Shown: positions 58,218 to 64,000 of the stretch, piece by piece | Layout of the letters: each line of letters starts with the position of its first letter | Numbering within the stretch: position 1 is the stretch's first letter | Assembly (NCBI RefSeq): GCF_027596085.1 | Contig: NC_072463.1 | Coordinates: 574,692 to 638,691, forward strand | Source: Anoplopoma fimbria | Taxonomy: Eukaryota; Chordata; Actinopteri; Perciformes; Anoplopomatidae | Length of the DNA stretch: 64,000 nt | Direction of reading: 5' to 3' | Position numbers and translations under genes: made by a program | Notes under the pieces: generated by a model | Database searches by the model: none | What the model was told of the DNA's origin: nothing | Seen by the model: only the letters and a program-made list of their open reading frames with translations

Positions 58218-61200
58218 TTCTTGGTTTGGTTCGTTGACCTCCCCACACACACACATACACACATCATCAGGTTAACCAATCACATCCCATCATGCATCCC
58301 TTTCAATCCTTAGCATTTGAGTCCCATGTTGACCGTCTCCCTGTAATTACAGATATTTGTTTCTATTAATAAAAATGCCGATTCAGGGTCCGTTTTTGTC
58401 TCCTGCAGAGAACCAACATTTCAGGTTCCTAACCAATGTTTTTTTGGTAGAAATATCAAACTGTTCAAAATAAAGTGCACGAACTGGAACTCAATGTTCT
58501 TTTTTTTTATCTTCTATTAAACACAGCAACTAAAACAGCAGATTAAACTTCTTAAGAATTTAGGAATGGTAAATTGTGATTATCCATAAAGTTTAAAACA
58601 AACTCAGCTGGACATTTAGTTTGTCTCCGTGAGGATCAACTCACAGTTATCATCCTGTCAAATGTGCAGAGGAGTCTGGATGCTGGTCAGACTGGATCCG
58701 CCCATCAGCAGAAAAATAAATTGCCTGTGGCCGGACAGAGCGTGGTGTTTGCCCTCGGACTGCTTTATCTAGCGTTGCAGCTCAACACACCTCCATCCAA
58801 TAATCTCAGGCTGATATACTTGCAGCTGGTGTGCTGACGGTGCTGTTGAGAGGGTGGAGAGAGGTAAACAGCTGCTGTGACACTGATCCACCTACAGCAG
58901 CATTTATGCTCCTTATTGGATTAGAAGTTCTACTGTTAGCATGTGGAGAACCATTTCAATCATCATAGCAGCTCCACACTCTGCACAAATGTTGTCCCTG
59001 ACAGATAAACAGTTACTGTGCGATATGTCTCCAGTTTAAGACTCATGAATGATTAATGAGCTCCACATGAATGAACTGTAGAAACAAGTAATAAAGAAGT
59101 TTAATGAATCATTCTGTTCTCAACAAGAGGAACTTGATCTGCCTAAAAGTCCCAACATGATCAGCAGCGTGATATTAATCATAACCACTTATGCTAATTA
59201 GATGATTAATTAAGATAACTGATGAATTAATCATGCTTCTGCGTCTTGTCTCCTCAACATATGGTCAGTGTTTCCCTTGAGATGAATAAAGATTTATCTT
59301 ATTAGGGCTTCAGATCACCAGTTATTTTGTAAAAATAATTTTTTTACCAAGATAAATATGCAAATTGCGTCAGCATAATCCATTTAAATGTGAGGCAGTA
59401 ATAGTTTGTGTCATGTATATAAAAATTTGTTGCAGAAGTGAAAAATGTATAATTACAAACAAACGTACCGTGTTAAAAGGCCTCTTTCCTTTAACTCGAC
59501 TCTTTTATAATCATCCAACCAGCAGTCAGTCATTTGCAATGAGGCACATTTTAATGAAAGATACTGAAAAGCCCTTAAATTGTCACATAAAGAGCATAAA
59601 CATACAAAGTGAAGTGTACTATATTTTGCTCATTGCCCCTAAATCACAAGCATGAGACTGCATGAATAAAAACATGATGAACTCTTTAGTTTTCCTTTAA
59701 ACTCTACTCTTGACTTTCTGCGTTTGAGATCTGAACTCGACTTTAAAAGACCCATTTTGAGCATTTTAATTTGAACATGCAATGAAGGCAGCCTCACTTC
59801 AATCTCCCTGAATCTCCACCTTCACTAACCGATTAGTTTGAAGTATTAGCTTTAGCTTGTTGAAAGTGTCCTCCTGTCTCCAAACTGTGAGCATGCCGAC
59901 CGCCATCCAAGCTGCTGCAGGTCAGACACACGGACTATGGATGAGGATACATGTAGTATGCATTATGCACCTACTTCAGGTCACCAAGGAGAATGTTTTC
60001 AGTTAAAAGCACGTTTCCACTGGGAAGCTACAGAATAATATAAAAAACTAAATAAATAAAGAACCAACCGTTAAAATAAGAAGCAGTACCCTGCAGCAGG
60101 TTAGCGTTAGCATTTTGTCCAACTGTAACAAAGGTTTTATATAGAAGTTTGTACTAAAGACGGTTCATCCTGTTTGGTATTCAACATTGTCAAAAAAGGA
60201 CAGAAGATCCTTTTATGTGAGTTGATCAGAGGCAGTTTCAAAGCATGATATCTGAGGCTTAAGATGCTCATGAAAAGACATTTTACAAGAATCTCTCTTT
60301 CATCGTCCTCCCTTCCACCGACACTTCCTCCTCTAATGTGTTCCTCATCAGAACAGCCCGCTGAATCCTGTTACTGGATCTCATAATGCGTCTGCAGGAT
60401 CACCTCCTCCTGTTCACCGCTGACGTATTGCTCGCTGGGCCAGAACATATTGCTGTGTGAATAGAAGGCCAGACTGAATTCCCCTTCTCATAACCAAACA
60501 TGAATAATGGATTAAGAAATTAATCAGCTCATCCTTTTGGCAAAAACAAAGAAAGAAAAGAGGGTGAGTGATTTTTCTCTAGAGCCGGAAGAGAAATCAT
60601 CAATAGATAATTCAGGCTAAAGGGCTGGTGGTGTGTGGTCATCCTAACATTAATATAAATCACTTCCCATAAGGAGTGTAGTCAAACATTACCAGGATCT
60701 AAAAGCAACACCTCATCTCATAACATGACAGATACAAACAACACAATGAGGACATTTATACAAGTTTAGCTGGTTAATTTAGACACGGAGAATAGTCCCT
60801 TTAATTAAGTCCCGCCCCTTTAAACCCAGACTGGCCAATCGTAGCGTAGCATCGCAGTAGCTTTTTACTTTACACTTCAAACATCAAGTGGTGTTCATTT
60901 TTAAGATTATCTTGCTGAACTAAACCTCATAATATCTTAAACGTTTGTTTGACACAGAGATTGTTTTATGTAATAATCTGAAATTGAATGGAAGAATCTG
61001 ATTGGCTTTATGTGGCGGTAAACCAGTGATGCTTCATCCCTGCAGCTCTCTTTTGACCATCTTTCATAAAGCGCGTCACTCTGACCTTTTGACAGACTGA
61101 TCTTGAGTTGAACATATTTCCTTCCAGCTGTCAGTCGACTCTAACTGTTCCACATCTCCGCTGCCTCCCCTCCAGTGAGGTAACGGGACGCAGTAAGCCT

Positions 61201-61432
61201 GGTGGATTATGGGAAATGAGATGGATATTACTGCCACAGTATTGCCTTATTACTGTGGGAAGACTATTGTGTATTTGTGTGTTTACCTGCGATGTTGTGT
61301 ATGAGGTGTTCAGATACTTTATTGCCCTCTCAAGAGAAAACTCATTTTCCACAGCCTGTACATGGAGACATTAAGGAGCCATAATAAGACAAATAAACAC
61401 TGGCAATGCTACATGTACATTCACTGCTCCAG

Positions 61433-61435
<3 letters not shown>

Positions 61436-61509
<74 letters not shown>
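61436..61509. repeat. (GT)n microsatellite
   Basis: About 37 units. Confidence 0.97.
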
Positions 61510-61510
<1 letters not shown>

Positions 61511-61629
61511 AACCGGATGCCATTGGACACTAATGAGAGCAGAGTGTGTTACAGCCTCGGGGAGCAGCCTCTCTCCTCAGCCGGGGAAATCAGTGGCTTT
61601 AAAAACCGCAACCGGCACTCTCTCCCTCC

Positions 61630-61803
61630 ATCCTCCTCCTCCTCCTCCTCCTCCTCCTCCTCCTCCTCTCCTCCTCCTCCTCCTCCTCCTCCTCCTCCTC
61701 CTCCTCCTCCTCCTCCTCCTCCTCTTCTTCTTCTTCTCCCTCCTCCTCCTCATCCTCCTCCTCTTTTTCTTCTTCCTCCTCCTCCTCCTCCTCATCCTCC
61801 ATC
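61630..61803. repeat. (CCT)n polypyrimidine tract
   Basis: CCT/CTT trinucleotides with a few CAT interruptions; pyrimidine-rich on the plus strand, purine-rich on the kcnh5 sense strand. Confidence 0.93.
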
Positions 61804-62247
61804 GCCCTCCTTTGATTCTCTCTCAAATCCTTCCAATCTCTTCCTCCATCATTCTAACCTTTCCCTTCTATGTTTCCCTCTTTGTTTTCCGTCCATTCTT
61901 CCATCTTCTCTGGTTGTTCTCTTTCCAAACGTCTGCTCCTTCATCCTTCACTTGAAAGTCACCTCCTATTCTTTCTACCTCTGTTCTTTCCACTGAGCCA
62001 TCATCTACCTAAACTTCTCTTGCCTTCCATCCTTTAAAACAAACCCCCTTTTTCCTCCTCCTTATCACCTCTCTCTTTTCCTTCCTTCAAACCTCCAGAT
62101 CCTCCGACTTAATGTGTTTGGAAACGAGAAAAATATCATTTAACCTGGTGAAAGACGAAAGAATGTCCCACCTCCTCCCTTTACTCTTCTCCCCCTCCCT
62201 CCATCTTTTCATCCCCTACTGTGCTCAGCAACTGCTCAGTCCCTCAG

Positions 62248-62249
<2 letters not shown>

Positions 62250-62341
<92 letters not shown>
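62250..62341. repeat. (TG)n microsatellite
   Basis: About 46 units. Confidence 0.97.
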
Positions 62342-62342
<1 letters not shown>

Positions 62343-63589
62343 CTGTTTATCAGACGGGGAAACCGCCCAGCATAAAGACGTTAGTGTAACCGGATGGAGC
62401 TACAAGCTTTACCCGTTACTGTACAAACATCACTAACCAGCTCAGTGCGACAGTGAATAATGATTACTGATGCTACGGTGGGATTCAAACACTGGAATTT
62501 ACCACGCACGTGATTATTTATGTGTTAATATATCGAACATTGAATGACGTCAGATCTAAAATGTTATTTCTTCATTTAGTGTAAGGATTTCTAAAGTGGT
62601 AGGTAAAGTTATGAGTCGCATACAAAAAAGGAAAATAGAGAAGCAGGCAGGGAAAAAGTTCATTTCAGACAGTTGTTTGTGTGTGCATGTGTGCAAAACG
62701 TATATATAACATTATTGTAACTAAGTAGCTAATAAGAGCGTTTATAGCATCCATGACTGTGGCACCAACAGGAAGACAGAAAGTCTAAAGACAGATCCAC
62801 ACCTCCATTTACAGAAACACAAAGTAAATAACAACTAAGATGAAAAGAATATTGGAAAAGCCCATTATGCACAAGAAAGAAAACAGTTGGGTGGATAAAT
62901 AATTGAGAGAAACTTAAAATCAGTCAAAAACAGTTAGTCCTATGTACGGTGGTCTGTCTTGGACATTTCAGCTCATTCGACAAATACCAGCTATGCATAA
63001 CTTAGCACAAAAATATTTGCTCATTTAAATGCTAAAATGACTTCGCACCAATCATAATGTAAAACAGGACACCCGTTAATCAAACCACTGATGTGTTTCC
63101 AAGAAAAAACAACCAAAGTCGTTCAAATCCCTGCAGAAAAGATACATATCGGTTGAACTTTATCTCCGATGTCTCCTTATAATACATCTCTCTAAAATAT
63201 GCTTTCACCAAGAAACAAAACTTCAGCACGTTTCCACCGTCCTGTGATTCCGTCCCCAAACTACTTTTATAACAATGAAAAATGGCATCTTCTAAATGTA
63301 ATCCTGTGTGACGTGATGGATGAGGGAAGAACATTTGTCTTTTATTGTACCTCTTGTCTCTCTCTCGTTTCCCAACATGAGCTCTGGTTCTGGCAGAACT
63401 TCCTTTTTCTTCTCAGCACAAGAGTAAAAACAGGAAGTTGGCTAAAAACGGGACGGCTGTCATGAGGAAAAGGAAAACCTTAGAGGAGGGAAACGTTTTT
63501 AAGAAAGAAGTTTCCTTTGATGCTGTGAACACAACGCATCCTCATACAAAGGTTCGTGTGATGTCTTACGAGAAGTTAATCCTTGATTT

Positions 63590-64000
63590 TTGTGCGTTTT
63601 CCTACGAAAACCATCAACACGTCAATTTCCGTTCGTTACCTGCATACCGCCTTTTTTATTTACTTCCATCTTCACAGGAAGCAACTCAGTTTGGTTCAGG
63701 CAACACAACTACTTAGTAAGGTTTAGAAAAAGATTGTGTTTGGGTTAAAATAACTACAAAAGTTAAATAAATAAATTGATCACGATTACGTCGATAAGAT
63801 CCGGAATAATTTCATGGGATATCTACGAGTTACGACGCATTACTTTATGTAGGTATTGCTACAAAAGACCAGCCTGCTGGAGTTATGTAATGAAGAAAAT
63901 AGGAAGACACAGGACTTTCACCCTGGAGACCAGTGTTTGTGTTTCCTATGGAACAAAAAGTGAAAGTTGACTTATTTAATCATCCTTCAGTTATGTAACG
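63590..64000 (-). repeat. Dispersed repeat family 2, copy 5, runs off the window
   Basis: CAACTCAGTTTGGTTCAGGC, GTGTTTGGGTTAAAATAACT and AAAAAGTGAAAGTTGAC correspond to copy 4 in the same orientation. Confidence 0.55.

Larger units (their letters stand above)
54049..64000 (-). other. kcnh5 upstream intron, partial
   Basis: No further kcnh5 exon is recognisable up to the window end, so the preceding exon is more than 9.9 kb upstream. The region contains a retroposon end near 54473, family 1 copy k, family 2 copy 5, and several microsatellites. A cluster of TAATTA-type sites near 59190-59235 is noted. The rest has no recognised feature. Confidence 0.65.

Overview
This is eukaryotic nuclear DNA from a ray-finned fish, most likely a percomorph. 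The signs are split genes with consensus GT/AG splice sites, vertebrate-type receptor and ion-channel exons, very long (CA)n tracts, an L2-type LINE with a (TGTAA)n tail, a tRNA-derived SINE, and many copies of dispersed repeats of a kind I associate with teleosts. There are no bacterial operons, rRNA genes or CRISPR arrays.

Layout. (1) 1-13979, plus strand: the 3' part of a cell-surface receptor gene built from scavenger-receptor cysteine-rich (SRCR) exons. Eight SRCR exons are followed by one Ig-like exon, one transmembrane exon and one short cytoplasmic exon with a stop. The SRCR exons are of two kinds. 'B' exons have the canonical eight cysteines and are almost identical in three copies. 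'A' exons have six cysteines (the C2 and C7 positions are both missing) and differ strongly among five copies. The introns are full of transposon debris and segmental duplications. (2) 13980-24545: gene-poor DNA holding a decayed last exon of gphb5 (thyrostimulin beta) at 16801-16960 and a 5'-truncated L2-like LINE at 22825-24545. (3) 24546-31965: simple-sequence-rich intergenic DNA. (4) 31966-64000, minus strand: the 3' end of a kcnh5 (EAG2) voltage-gated potassium channel gene. The penultimate coding exon is at 53852-54048 and the last at 31966-33067, joined by a 20.8-kb intron. The rest of the window to 64000 is the upstream intron, and the other exons lie outside.

Main observations. The three 'EP'-type A exons of the receptor (3239-3523, 7660-7944, 11822-12106) differ from each other at 13-14 codons per pair. 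By my hand comparison every difference changes an amino acid, while the 93-bp intron in front of two of them and the neighbouring B exons are essentially identical. That is the signature of a diversified recognition domain beside an invariant one, and it is the best candidate here for an undescribed system. Secondary points are a gphb5 pseudogene remnant, four apparent frameshifts in the GC-rich last exon of kcnh5, eight tandem recursive-splice-like motifs in the kcnh5 intron, and a 15-bp minisatellite that starts just inside a kcnh5 5' splice site and stays open in frame with the exon.

Limits: all comparisons were made by eye, exon borders rest on splice consensus plus reading phase, and family names rest on recalled protein families rather than on searches.
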